Below are positions 1-7,234 of a stretch of 64,000 nt of DNA, in pieces; position 1 is the stretch's first letter, and each line of letters begins with the position of its first letter. The position numbers were made by a program, and so were the translations under genes. The stretch spans positions 781,573-845,572 of the forward strand of contig NZ_JAGGQG010000010.1 of assembly GCF_018613415.1 (NCBI RefSeq), written 5' to 3'. Source of the DNA: Bacillus sp. ISL-18. GTDB taxonomy: Bacteria > Bacillota > Bacilli > Bacillales > Cytobacillaceae. The notes beneath the pieces are model-generated. The model was not told the origin of the DNA. It searched no databases and saw nothing but the letters and a program-made list of their open reading frames with translations.

Positions 1-983
1 ATGAAAGACTTCTCGCACTTGCGGTATTCCAAGAAGAGGAGCCGTTTTTGGTTTGCCCTTCAATGGAAGTACATGATGCAAAACGATCTGGCTGGGCTCA
101 TGAGATCATCGGCTACAGTGACATTGAAAATCCGTGGGAACTGATCTTAAACTCGATCAATAAAAGAATTCATAAAGTTTTGAAGGCTGCTATTGAAAAA
201 GAACATATGAACGTTGAGCGCTATGAACGGCTTTTAAGTTTGTTTCCGCACGCTTCGTTCGTATCGGCAGAAGAAAAATTACGGATGCTGCGCATGATTA
301 AGGATGCACAGGAATTAAAAATCATTGAAGAAGCCTGTGCATTGGCAGATTACGCTGTTCAGTTTGGTGCTAGTGAAATTAAAGAAGGAAAAACAGAACT
401 CGATGTACTAAATGCATTGGAGTACGCACTTAAACAAAAGGGCGTAACCGAAATGTCGTTTTCAACCATGGTTCTAACAGGTGCAAATGCAGCTTCTCCT
501 CATGGTACTCCTGGAGGAACCAAAATTAAAAAGGGCGATCTCGTCTTGTTTGATTTAGGTGTTGTGGTTGACCGGTATTGCTCCGATATTACAAGAACAG
601 TGGCGTATGGAGATATTAACGATAAGCAAAAAGAAATATATGATACGGTCTTGAAGGCCCAACTTGCTGCGATAGACGCTAGTAAACCTGGGGTGAGCGC
701 TGCGGAAGTGGACCTTACTGCCCGACGAATTATTTCAGATGCCGGTTACGGGAAGTTTTTCCCTCACCGCTTAGGGCATGGTCTTGGGATTAGTGTCCAT
801 GAATATCCGTCATTAACAGAGACCAATCAGTTGATAATTGAAGAAGGAATGGTTTATACGATTGAACCCGGTATCTATGTACCAGAGGTTGCAGGCGTCC
901 GTATTGAGGATGATGTGTATATTACGGCGGATGGAGCAAAAGTGATTACTAATTTCCCAAAAGAGCTGCAAATTATTAAATAA
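1..983 (+). CDS. M24 family Xaa-Pro peptidase, 5' end outside window
   Basis: Cytoplasmic metallopeptidase of the pita-bread (M24) fold, likely cleaving Xaa-Pro dipeptides or N-terminal Xaa-Pro bonds. The reading frame is already open at base 3 and codes family-like sequence before the first internal ATG at 48, so the gene starts upstream of the window. Metal-ligand motifs are visible in order: FDLG and SDITRT (two Asp), HRLGHGLGISVHE (His), IEPGIY (Glu) and GVRIEDD (Glu). The C-terminus looks complete. PepQ and YpdF/YkvY-type enzymes share these motifs, so the exact subfamily is uncertain. No hairpin terminator directly follows; a promoter for another transcript starts 20 bases later. Confidence 0.9.
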   Translation, partial: ERLLALAVFQEEEPFLVCPSMEVHDAKRSGWAHEIIGYSDIENPWELILNSINKRIHKVLKAAIEKEHMNVERYERLLSLFPHASFVSAEEKLRMLRMIKDAQELKIIEEACALADYAVQFGASEIKEGKTELDVLNALEYALKQKGVTEMSFSTMVLTGANAASPHGTPGGTKIKKGDLVLFDLGVVVDRYCSDITRTVAYGDINDKQKEIYDTVLKAQLAAIDASKPGVSAAEVDLTARRIISDAGYGKFFPHRLGHGLGISVHEYPSLTETNQLIIEEGMVYTIEPGIYVPEVAGVRIEDDVYITADGAKVITNFPKELQIIK

Positions 984-1002
984 AATTTGGGACCTTTTTA
1001 CA

Positions 1003-1031
1003 TTGAACTCTGTAAGGATTTGATGTATTAT
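1003..1031 (+). promoter_or_regulatory. Sigma-A promoter of the 6S-like RNA
   Basis: The -35 box is TTGAAC at 1003-1008 and the -10 box is TATTAT at 1026-1031, with the ideal 17-bp spacer. The predicted start near 1038 is the first base of a region that folds into a long rod, which supports a dedicated RNA promoter. No good coding region follows. Confidence 0.6.
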
Positions 1032-1037
1032 AACAAT

Positions 1038-1231
1038 ACAAGCTGCGTTGTACGTAATCATAATAAAGTTTTAACCTTTAAGCTGTAAAAGGGAGTTTAA
1101 CTATCGAAGCGGAAATGACATGCCTCTGTCTATAGGACATGGAGGACACGCAGGAACGTTTCTGAGAACACCCACTTTGAGGAGTGGTGGTTTAAAACTT
1201 TCTTATATCTCTACGGCAAATGCGGCTACAT
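1038..1231 (+). ncRNA. Probable 6S-like RNA (about 194 nt)
   Basis: Non-coding region that folds as a long imperfect rod, the shape of bacterial 6S RNA, which binds sigma-A RNA polymerase. Visible pairings: 1041-1056 with 1212-1227 (13 of 16 with wobbles); 1065-1076 with 1189-1201 (12 bp, one bulge); then an open region of about 33 nt (1077-1109) on the 5' side facing a small hairpin CCACT/AGTGG (1172-1187) on the 3' side; then apical stems 1110-1117 with 1157-1164 and 1123-1130 with 1136-1145. A closing stem, central bubble with 3' side hairpin, and apical stem is the known 6S architecture, and the length fits the family (about 190 nt). The identification rests on my own hand folding, not on a covariance model. 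Confidence 0.6.
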
Positions 1232-1242
1232 AATTGCTTTAT

Positions 1243-1275
1243 AAAACCAGCTTTCTAGTGAAGCTGGTTTTCCTA
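1243..1275 (+). terminator. Terminator-like hairpin after 6S-like RNA
   Basis: An 11-bp perfect stem (AAAACCAGCTT at 1243-1253 with AAGCTGGTTTT at 1261-1271) follows the rod RNA. The T tract is only four bases, so termination may be partial. Confidence 0.55.
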
Positions 1276-1277
1276 TG

Positions 1278-1311
1278 TAAAAAAGAAGAGGTCCCCGCCT
1301 CTTCTTTTTTT
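1278..1311 (-). terminator. Terminator of the glycine-rich gene
   Basis: A 9-bp stem (AAGAAGAGG at 1283-1291 with CCTCTTCTT at 1298-1306) with runs of A and T on both sides, directly after the stop codon at 1316. It could stop transcripts from either strand. Confidence 0.75.
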
Positions 1312-1315
1312 ACTT

Positions 1316-1672
1316 TTAATAAAAGTAAGGATATGGGTAATATGGGTAAAAATACGGGTAACCGAAATACGGGTATCCATAACCATATAAATATGGTGCT
1401 GTTAATAAGGCACCTGCTGCCAAGCCGCCTAAAAACGGCAGCCCAAAACCGCCAAGGCCCCATCCCCATCCCCACGGTCTGCCAAAGCCAAAACCGAAGG
1501 GTCTGCCAAAGCCAAAGCCGAATGGACGGCCAAAACCGAATCCGAAGCCTGGACGTCCAAAGCCAAAGCCAGGACGGCCAAAACCTCCAAAATGACCAAA
1601 GCCGCCAAAGTGGCCAAAACCGTGGTGAAGTCTTTCATCTCCCGTATTTATTCCATACATTTCAGTTGTCAT
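1316..1672 (-). CDS. Glycine/aromatic-rich small protein, possible spore-coat type
   Basis: A 118-residue protein of very low complexity. The middle consists of repeats such as GFGFGRP and HFGGFG, and the tail is rich in Tyr, Phe and Pro (YPYFGYPYFYPYYPYP). A short hydrophobic stretch (LPFLGGLAAGALL) lies between them. It has a strong ribosome binding site (GAGGAGGGG) about 10 bases before the ATG, and a terminator follows its stop, so I take it as a real single-gene unit. Overlapping plus-strand frames have no such signals. Gly/Tyr-rich proteins in spore formers are often coat or exosporium components, but this is inferred from composition only; I do not recognise the family. Repeat-rich coding may make its length vary between strains. 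Confidence 0.7.
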   Translation of the reverse strand: MTTEMYGINTGDERLHHGFGHFGGFGHFGGFGRPGFGFGRPGFGFGFGRPFGFGFGRPFGFGFGRPWGWGWGLGGFGLPFLGGLAAGALLTAPYLYGYGYPYFGYPYFYPYYPYPYFY

Positions 1673-1811
1673 TTTTCATTTTCCCCTCCTCTTTTTATAG
1701 TTGACACACTAAAGAATATGCATGATTACCTATAAACTCTTGGGTAAATGCCCTTTAGAGTTTATTTTCCATGGACATATGACTACTATTACAAGTCTGG
1801 TTTATCAAAAC

Positions 1812-1842
1812 AAAAAAGCTGCCTAATTTAGACAGCTTTTTT
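1812..1842 (-). terminator. Terminator of the small protein gene at 1858
   Basis: A 10-bp stem (AAAAAAGCTG with CAGCTTTTTT) just after the stop of the downstream minus-strand gene. The T run makes it effective on either strand. Confidence 0.75.
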
Positions 1843-1857
1843 GTCAGAAACTCAATT

Positions 1858-2016
1858 TTATTCCTCAACAGCAGCAAAATCACTATTGTTTGCAAGTGCC
1901 GTTCCTTCCCCTATAAATCCACTATTATAAGAGTTCAAAATCTGCTGGCTTACCTCCATTGTCCCCTTTTCATCAAATTCAAATGTATACTTGTTCTTTG
2001 ATTCACCTTTTACCAT
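1858..2016 (-). CDS. Hypothetical 52-residue protein
   Basis: I do not recognise this protein. The start at 2016 (MVKGESKNKYTF) is chosen because AAAGGGGGG lies about 10 bases upstream; longer starts have no ribosome binding site. The protein is acidic and hydrophilic, with no membrane segment, and ends in a run of small and acidic residues (NNSDFAAVEE). It is a single gene with its own terminator, divergent from the universal stress protein gene that starts 105 bases away. A role in stress or sporulation would be a guess. Confidence 0.6.
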   Translation of the reverse strand: MVKGESKNKYTFEFDEKGTMEVSQQILNSYNSGFIGEGTALANNSDFAAVEE

Positions 2017-2121
2017 ACTTTCATACCCCCCTTTTGATGATGTTACTTCATTATTGTTCGAAAAATTGAAACAATTATTCATTGTTAAATATTGTATAAT
2101 CAAGGTGAGGAGATGATAATC

Positions 2122-2574
2122 ATGGGACTTAAATATCAAAATATTTTAGTCGCTATTGATGGATCAAAAGAAGCAGAGTGGGCATTCAAAAAAGGGATAG
2201 AAATCGCCAAACGAAATGGTTCACGTATGATACTCGTACATGTAATCGATACAAGGACTTTTGCCTTAGTTGAAGCATATGATACGGTTATTGGCGACCG
2301 TACAGAAACGCAAGCAAAAGAAATGCTCGAAAAGTATCAACAGCAAGCTGTTGAGGCAGGGATAAAAAATGTTCAATATGAGATTGAATACGGCTCTCCT
2401 AAAATTCGCATCCCTAGAGATATAGCCAAAAAACATCAAGTAGATTTAATCCTCTGCGGAGCTACCGGGATGAATGTGGTGGAAAGATTCTTTATCGGAA
2501 GCGTTTCAGAACATATCACTCGTTACTCCCCTTGCGATGTTCTAGTCGTTCGAACCATAAAAGATGCTGAATAA
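2122..2574 (+). CDS. Universal stress protein (UspA family)
   Basis: A 150-residue cytoplasmic UspA-fold protein, probably a nucleotide-binding stress protein. The N-terminal strand (ILVAIDGSKEAEWA) and the C-terminal ATP-binding signature GATGMN followed by GS-S (residues about 113-130) are both present, so it should be an ATP-binding member. The start at 2122 was chosen over ATG codons at 2092 and 2113 because AAGGTGAGG lies 8-10 bases upstream. It is a single gene with a clear terminator. The precise physiological role of such paralogues is generally unknown. Confidence 0.9.
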   Translation: MGLKYQNILVAIDGSKEAEWAFKKGIEIAKRNGSRMILVHVIDTRTFALVEAYDTVIGDRTETQAKEMLEKYQQQAVEAGIKNVQYEIEYGSPKIRIPRDIAKKHQVDLILCGATGMNVVERFFIGSVSEHITRYSPCDVLVVRTIKDAE

Positions 2575-2590
2575 AACTTTATATATTTTA

Positions 2591-2619
2591 AAGCACGGCG
2601 CTCATCGCCCGTGCTTTTT
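2591..2619 (+). terminator. Rho-independent terminator after uspA-like gene
   Basis: Stem GCACGG/CCGTGC with a nine-base loop followed by TTTTT. Confidence 0.85.
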
Positions 2620-2689
2620 CGTTAAAAGTTAAATATATTCTCGTGAATGATCTCTCTATCTATAGTACAATTAAAACAATTATTTTAAG

Positions 2690-2706
2690 ATGGTGCCTGA
2701 CACCAT
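2690..2706. repeat. Short palindrome ATGGTG-CCTGA-CACCAT
   Basis: A 6-bp inverted repeat around CCTGA, located 38 bases before the start of the next gene and upstream of its ribosome binding site. GGTGCCTGACACC-like palindromes are often scattered in Bacillus intergenic DNA. Only this copy was noticed in the window. Confidence 0.4.
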
Positions 2707-2743
2707 TTCTACTATTAGCGAATTTGAAATAGGAGGCAGATAT

Positions 2744-3058
2744 ATGGTGGATCATTTTTATTTTGATGAACGTCTTGGGATTCCTGTGCCGGATTTAAGG
2801 GTTGAGTGGGATGAATACAGCAAGGAAACGCAGCAGTTTATTTTGCTTCATTGGGAAAAGATTCGCGGTTCTATTCCCGATCGGATTGCTGAACTCGAGC
2901 AGGAAATTAACTATAAACAGGCTAAACTTTCTGATGAAAGTGACTTTCCCCTTTCATGTAAGTTGAATACTGAAATAGCGGAACTTGCTTCTATCATTAA
3001 TGATTTATGGCTCTGGTATCGTGCCGATCAAACCGTTTCCACAAAAGTCCATCAATAA
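2744..3058 (+). CDS. Hypothetical 104-residue protein
   Basis: I do not recognise a named family. AGGAGG lies 9 bases before the ATG at 2744, which fixes the start; the longer frame from 2690 begins inside a palindrome and has no ribosome binding site. The protein is soluble and acidic, with a helical middle (RIAELEQEINYKQAKL) that looks like a short coiled coil, and ends with an aromatic patch (NDLWLWYRADQ). It is a single gene between two terminators, convergent with moaB. Confidence 0.75.
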   Translation: MVDHFYFDERLGIPVPDLRVEWDEYSKETQQFILLHWEKIRGSIPDRIAELEQEINYKQAKLSDESDFPLSCKLNTEIAELASIINDLWLWYRADQTVSTKVHQ

Positions 3059-3083
3059 AAACTCCCTGCAAGAGGGAGTTTTT
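3056..3083. terminator. Shared bidirectional terminator
   Basis: Stem AAAAACTCCCT/AGGGAGTTTTT between the convergent genes ending at 3058 and 3089. The A and T runs allow use from both sides. Confidence 0.85.
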
Positions 3084-3088
3084 ATTGT

Positions 3089-3601
3089 TTATAGGTCTTT
3101 TTTTAACTCTCGAACAACATGCCCAATCTCTGGAAGAATTAATTTGCTCATTGCTAATTTGACCGCTCCAGTGGAGCCAGGAGTCGAGAATATAGCTGTG
3201 TTTTTAACAACGCCTGCTATCGCCCTGGATAGGATTGCTGCAGAACCTATATCCTCCTGGTAACTCAGCATTCTAAACAATTCCCCAAAGCCGACTATTT
3301 CTTTCTCTAGCAGCCCTTTAACCGTTTCGATGGTAACATCCCGCTTGGCAATTCCCGTCCCGCCATTCGTAAGAATTACATCGATCTCTTCTCTGTTACA
3401 GGCTTTAAGAATTTCAGCTTGTATTGGTCCCGATTCATCTTTTACAATACAATAATCCACAATTTTATGTCCTGTATCTTCAAGCATTTCGATCATTAAC
3501 CGGCCACTTTTATCTGTTTCCTGATTTCTTGTATCACTAACAGTAATGACCATACAATTAACAGCCTTTGGTGCTTCACTTTTATGTTCTTTGGTACTCA
3601 T
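3089..3601 (-). CDS. moaB: Molybdenum cofactor biosynthesis protein MoaB
   Basis: MogA/MoaB-fold protein that adenylates molybdopterin during molybdenum cofactor synthesis. Family motifs: ITVSDTR at the N-terminal strand, TNGGTG (substrate-binding loop, near residue 80), and FGELFRMLSYQ near residue 105. At 170 residues it has the usual length. AGAGGAG precedes the ATG and overlaps the stop of the EcsC-family gene upstream, so the two are probably one transcript. No other molybdenum cofactor genes are nearby. A paralogue such as MogA is the only realistic alternative. Confidence 0.93.
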   Translation of the reverse strand: MSTKEHKSEAPKAVNCMVITVSDTRNQETDKSGRLMIEMLEDTGHKIVDYCIVKDESGPIQAEILKACNREEIDVILTNGGTGIAKRDVTIETVKGLLEKEIVGFGELFRMLSYQEDIGSAAILSRAIAGVVKNTAIFSTPGSTGAVKLAMSKLILPEIGHVVRELKKDL

Positions 3602-3603
3602 CT

Positions 3604-4440
3604 TTATGACTCCTCTTTATCCTTAAGATATCGCAATTGATAATATTTATGGGCAAAGTCCGTTACTTTGCGCGTTAATTGATAATTGGTTGCAGCGCCA
3701 ATGGCCATACTGACAAGTGGTATACCCTGGATTGCTTTTTTCCGGAACACCATAATCACCATTGCCTTAAACAGCTGCTGAATGGGTTGCTCCAGCCAAG
3801 AAATATCGGAAATTTTCTCATTTCCTTCATAAAAATATAACTCTTCTTGCTGCTCTAATTCCTCGTTCAAACAAGCCCAGCCCTCTTTTTGGATTCTCGG
3901 CGGCAATGTGGCTGTATGGAATACCTTTAAAGACGTCATCATCTCAAATGGGGTATTCACCTCAAATCCGTAGGTCATCGCAATCAATTGAACCACCCGC
4001 AGATTTATAACTGCCATCGCTGGAATATCTGCCCCTAGCAGAAGCGTACCTCCCGTCCCAGAAAGTCCACCTTGGGTAAAGGAATAGAGGCGATGCTTGG
4101 CAATTTGCTGCTCCGCTATGTATTGTAATTGGTCAATATCCAATCTTCTCAGGTCTGCGATATTCTCTATATCTTTTTGGAAGATTCTCCCTGATCCCAG
4201 TATTCTTTCCTTTGCATCCATTTGAAGCTGTGAACCTTGAATAATACTATGTAAATGAAATAACCAACCGTCAATTACGGAAAAAAATTGCCTTTGAACT
4301 TTTTCCGGCAATAAAGAAAAAGATCGGTCCAAATACTTTTCATAGAGTAATTGAAAATCATTGGCTTCATAGCTTAATAAGTTTTTTTCCCACGAGCGAA
4401 TTTCATCCAGAACAACTAGTTCACGGTCTGTCAATGGCAT
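3604..4440 (-). CDS. EcsC family protein
   Basis: A 278-residue protein of the EcsC family, named after the third gene of the B. subtilis ecs operon; its biochemical role is unknown. The match rests on the Gly-rich segment (TQGGLSGTGGTLLLGADIP), the following NLRVVQLIAMTYGFE, and the C-terminal GIPLVSMAIGAATNY. Weakly hydrophobic stretches suggest membrane association. The start at 4440 follows GGAGGG by six bases; the open frame continues 25 codons upstream without a ribosome binding site. It lies immediately upstream of moaB (2-bp gap), probably co-transcribed. Confidence 0.85.
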   Translation of the reverse strand: MPLTDRELVVLDEIRSWEKNLLSYEANDFQLLYEKYLDRSFSLLPEKVQRQFFSVIDGWLFHLHSIIQGSQLQMDAKERILGSGRIFQKDIENIADLRRLDIDQLQYIAEQQIAKHRLYSFTQGGLSGTGGTLLLGADIPAMAVINLRVVQLIAMTYGFEVNTPFEMMTSLKVFHTATLPPRIQKEGWACLNEELEQQEELYFYEGNEKISDISWLEQPIQQLFKAMVIMVFRKKAIQGIPLVSMAIGAATNYQLTRKVTDFAHKYYQLRYLKDKEES

Positions 4441-4497
4441 TGTAATCCCTCCTGCCCATTGTATCTTTTTCCAGTATATCACATTAAAACAGGACTG

Positions 4498-4536
4498 AAA
4501 AAAGGCAAAAGCCACAACAAGAGCTTTTGCCTTTTT
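4498..4536 (-). terminator. ackA terminator
   Basis: A 14-bp stem (AAAAAGGCAAAAGC with GCTTTTGCCTTTTT) between the ackA stop and the EcsC-family gene, so it ends the ackA message. Confidence 0.9.
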
Positions 4537-4572
4537 CTAGATTATTAAATTTCAGGGTTACCTGAATTAACC

Positions 4573-5760
4573 TTAATGTGTTAAACGAACAACGTCACGG
4601 GCAATCATAACCTCTTCATTTGTAGGTATGATGATTACTTTAACTGGGGAATGAGGATAGTTGATAAATGCTTCCTCTCCTCTTACCTTGTTTAAAGCAG
4701 GATCCCAATATACACCCATAAATTCTAAGCCTTTTAAAATACGTTCTCTAATTGGGTCACTATTTTCACCAATACCGGCAGTGAAAATAATCGCATCTAC
4801 GCCATACATCCGAGCAGCATAGGAACCGATATATTTATGAATACGATTAGCAAACACATCCAATGCAAGCTCTGCACGCTCATTTCCTTTGTCAGCTTCG
4901 CCAATAATATCCCGAAGATCACTTGAAAAACCAGAAACAGCTAACATACCACTCTTTTTATTTAACACATCAAGCACTTCTTCAGCTGTTTTATTGGTTT
5001 TCTCCATGATATAAGGAATAAGCGCTGGGTCAATATTCCCTGAACGTGTCCCCATTGTTACCCCTGCCAGAGGCGTGAATCCCATAGATGTGTCGATGGA
5101 CTTACCGCCTTCAATCGCAGCGATACTTGCTCCATTTCCTAGGTGACAGGAGAGTAAACGAAGCTGTTCAATCGGGCGCCCTAATAATTCTGCCGCACGC
5201 TGGGACACATATTTGTGGCTTGTGCCATGGAAGCCATATTTACGAATTCCATACTTTTTATAGTATTCATATGGCAAGCTATATAGGAAAGAGCTCTCAG
5301 GCATTGTTTGATGAAATGCTGTATCGAACACTGCAACTGCCGGTACATTAGGAAGAACTTGTTTGAATGCTTTAATACCAGTAGCATTTGCTGGATTATG
5401 CAATGGAGCTAATTCTGATAACTCTTCAATTTTAGCTAAAACTTCATCCGTAATTAACGCTGAATCGTTAAAAGTTTCTCCTCCGTGAACGACGCGGTGC
5501 CCAATTCCTTCAATTTCATTAAGAGACTTGATAATACCTAATGAGGTCAATTTATCCAATAGCATCTTAACGGCGACATCATGATCGGGAATATCTATGA
5601 CTTCTTCGATTTTTTCTCCATTAACCGTTATATTAAAAATTGAATCATTCAGACCAATTCTTTCAATTAGTCCTTTTGTAATTACTTCTTCGCTAGGCAT
5701 TTCGAATAACTGAAACTTCAACGAAGAACTGCCTGCATTGATTGCAATAACTTTTGCCAT
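4573..5760 (-). CDS. ackA: Acetate kinase
   Basis: Converts acetyl phosphate plus ADP to acetate plus ATP, the last step of overflow metabolism. The 395-residue protein has the full set of ASKHA motifs: N-terminal [23 protein letters not shown], the catalytic-His region [25 protein letters not shown], and TAGIGENS near the C-terminus. AAGGAG precedes the ATG. ytxK lies upstream on the same strand, as in B. subtilis. A cre-like site about 150 bp upstream suggests activation by CcpA, which is encoded 23 kb away in this window. Acetyl-CoA synthetase (acsA), for the reverse use of acetate, is also in the window. Confidence 0.98.
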   Translation of the reverse strand: MAKVIAINAGSSSLKFQLFEMPSEEVITKGLIERIGLNDSIFNITVNGEKIEEVIDIPDHDVAVKMLLDKLTSLGIIKSLNEIEGIGHRVVHGGETFNDSALITDEVLAKIEELSELAPLHNPANATGIKAFKQVLPNVPAVAVFDTAFHQTMPESSFLYSLPYEYYKKYGIRKYGFHGTSHKYVSQRAAELLGRPIEQLRLLSCHLGNGASIAAIEGGKSIDTSMGFTPLAGVTMGTRSGNIDPALIPYIMEKTNKTAEEVLDVLNKKSGMLAVSGFSSDLRDIIGEADKGNERAELALDVFANRIHKYIGSYAARMYGVDAIIFTAGIGENSDPIRERILKGLEFMGVYWDPALNKVRGEEAFINYPHSPVKVIIIPTNEEVMIARDVVRLTH

Positions 5761-5908
5761 TTTTCAGAACGCTCCTTTTATATAACAACATCGACTTGAA
5801 GTAAATTTTGTTTTAATACACCTTTATTTTGCGCAAACCGACCCTGTTTATTTCCCTCAATTTTTCATTTAATCACTCTAGGTAAGACATTACAAGGAAT
5901 AAATCATT

Positions 5909-5922
5909 TGATACCGATTACA
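5909..5922 (-). promoter_or_regulatory. Candidate cre (CcpA) site upstream of ackA
   Basis: On the minus strand, TGTAATCGGTATCA fits the cre consensus TGWNANCGNTNWCA at every fixed position. It lies about 150 bp before the ackA start. In B. subtilis CcpA activates ackA from an upstream cre, so placement and role agree. I could not define a convincing -10 element next to it. Confidence 0.6.
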
Positions 5923-5967
5923 TTACAAATGTTCATATATTCACAAATTTCTTAATTCCAAGAAAAC

Positions 5968-6016
5968 AAAATAAAGGATAAAGAGGTGAATTTCACCTGC
6001 TTTATCCTTTATTTTC
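5968..6016 (-). terminator. ytxK terminator overlapping the 3' end of ytxK
   Basis: A long hairpin: GAAAATAAAGGATAAAG pairs with CTTTATCCTTTATTTT around a second stem GGTGAA/TTCACC. The first arm includes the last four codons and stop of ytxK. On the minus strand a T-rich arm ends it, so ackA likely relies on its own promoter. Confidence 0.75.
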
Positions 6017-6985
6017 TTGAAACCACTTTTCCATCTTTGTGAGGATGTTATCCATCTCATACGCATTTGAAAGGCTAGGTAAATTTACCAGCAATGCTTG
6101 CTTAGGGGGCTGAATAGTTTCGCCCTTTTTTTGTAAAATCAAAATACTTTTCGCCGAACTCTTATTTTTAAATATACTGGTTGGCAATTGCAGCAGGCCT
6201 TGGATATACACATGATCCTTTATGTATTCGTGAAGCTGCGGTGCCTGCTCACTTTCAAATAGTCCATTAGGAACCAAGAAGAACAGATATCCCCCTGCAT
6301 TCGTATGACGGACACCTTGTTCAATAAACAAGTGATGGGAATAAGTATGGCCCGTATCCGCTTTTAATTGATAATCGGCCGCCCTGATATCATTCGGATA
6401 GTAGCCAACAGGTAAATCAGCGATTACTCCATCGACTGGGTCAATAAATAAAGATTCTAAGCTGTCTTGGTTAAAGAATTGAATCGGATGCCCCTGCAAG
6501 TTTGCATTCACATAGGCGAGCTTGATTAGAATATCGTCAATTTCTACACCAATCGCGGTGATTTGTTTACGCGAATGATTCATTACCGTTGTTAAAAGAT
6601 TTCCTGTTCCCACAGCTGGATCAAGAAGACGGAAGGATGGTTTCTGCATAAATTTTTCAACTAAATATCCGACGAGCATTCCCACAGAATCGGGAGTCAT
6701 TTGATGATTTGGCTGTACATTTTCCTTCATACCTTTTAGAATCACTAACTGAAAGGCTTTGCGAAGGTCTTCATTGGAAAAGTTGTCCAAACTCAGTTCA
6801 CTGTATTGTTTCTTTAGCCGCTTGACGGTTAGTTCACTTAACTCTTCCTGCAAAATAGCTCCTTGGAATAGATTTTCACCCGTATCAGCAAGTGCTTCAA
6901 GATAACTGCAAGCTAGTTCCTCTTGTAAAATAAGGGCCGTTTCGTTAAATAATGTAAATAACTCTTCTATTGGAGAAATGTTCAT
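6002..6985 (-). CDS. ytxK: Class I SAM-dependent methyltransferase YtxK
   Basis: A 327-residue protein resembling the catalytic part of N6-adenine DNA methyltransferases. The SAM motif is VGTGNLLT (near residue 123). The position equivalent to the NPPY catalytic loop reads DLPVGYYP, so the classic adenine-methylase tetrad is altered. No specificity subunit or restriction partner is nearby, so a restriction-modification role is unlikely. GGAGGG lies five bases before the ATG. In B. subtilis ytxK also lies directly upstream of ackA. The substrate is unknown. Confidence 0.88.
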   Translation of the reverse strand: MNISPIEELFTLFNETALILQEELACSYLEALADTGENLFQGAILQEELSELTVKRLKKQYSELSLDNFSNEDLRKAFQLVILKGMKENVQPNHQMTPDSVGMLVGYLVEKFMQKPSFRLLDPAVGTGNLLTTVMNHSRKQITAIGVEIDDILIKLAYVNANLQGHPIQFFNQDSLESLFIDPVDGVIADLPVGYYPNDIRAADYQLKADTGHTYSHHLFIEQGVRHTNAGGYLFFLVPNGLFESEQAPQLHEYIKDHVYIQGLLQLPTSIFKNKSSAKSILILQKKGETIQPPKQALLVNLPSLSNAYEMDNILTKMEKWFQENKG

Positions 6986-7048
6986 TGTTTCCCTCCATTA
7001 CTAAATTTCCTTATTCATTCTATACGAGTATGTATTTTTTAAACAAGT

Positions 7049-7080
7049 AAAAAGACCTCGCAATTTCACGAGGCCCTTTT
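7049..7080 (-). terminator. tpx terminator
   Basis: A 12-bp stem with two G-T wobbles (AAAAGGGCCTCG with CGAGGTCTTTTT on the minus strand). It lies beyond the repeat that follows tpx, so the tpx message would include the repeat. Confidence 0.75.
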
Positions 7081-7106
7081 CAGAATGACAAATTTAATTA
7101 CTTTTC

Positions 7107-7232
7107 AAGCTGTCCAGCTCCAGCGCCTAGTCCCTCGAGGTCACTTCGGTCCTGCCGATGAAGTCAAAGAACGACTTCACCGTCAGGCCCTCCAGTGCTT
7201 GTCGGGGCTGGTCAAGGCGCTTCCGCTTTTCT
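7107..7232. repeat. REP-like dispersed intergenic repeat, full copy
   Basis: About 126 bp of GC-rich sequence beginning AAGCTGTCCAGCTCCAG and ending GGCGCTTCCGCTTTTCT, with inner hairpins (GAAGTC...GACTTC). The start resembles the element at 43810-44015 (CAAGCT...GCGCCTAG.CCCTCGAGGTCAC). The last ~20 bases recur, inverted, at 28888-28908. It sits directly after the tpx stop codon. It carries no gene of its own. Confidence 0.75.
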
Positions 7233-7234
7233 GT

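Noticed and set aside
1234..1704. Plus-strand 156-codon frame opposite the glycine-rich gene
   Set aside because: It starts inside the terminator-like hairpin, lacks a ribosome binding site, and is the antisense of a repetitive GC-rich gene.
6002..6985. Restriction-modification methylase
   Set aside because: ytxK has a methyltransferase fold but the NPPY-type motif is changed and no restriction or specificity gene is near; it is a conserved housekeeping neighbour of ackA.
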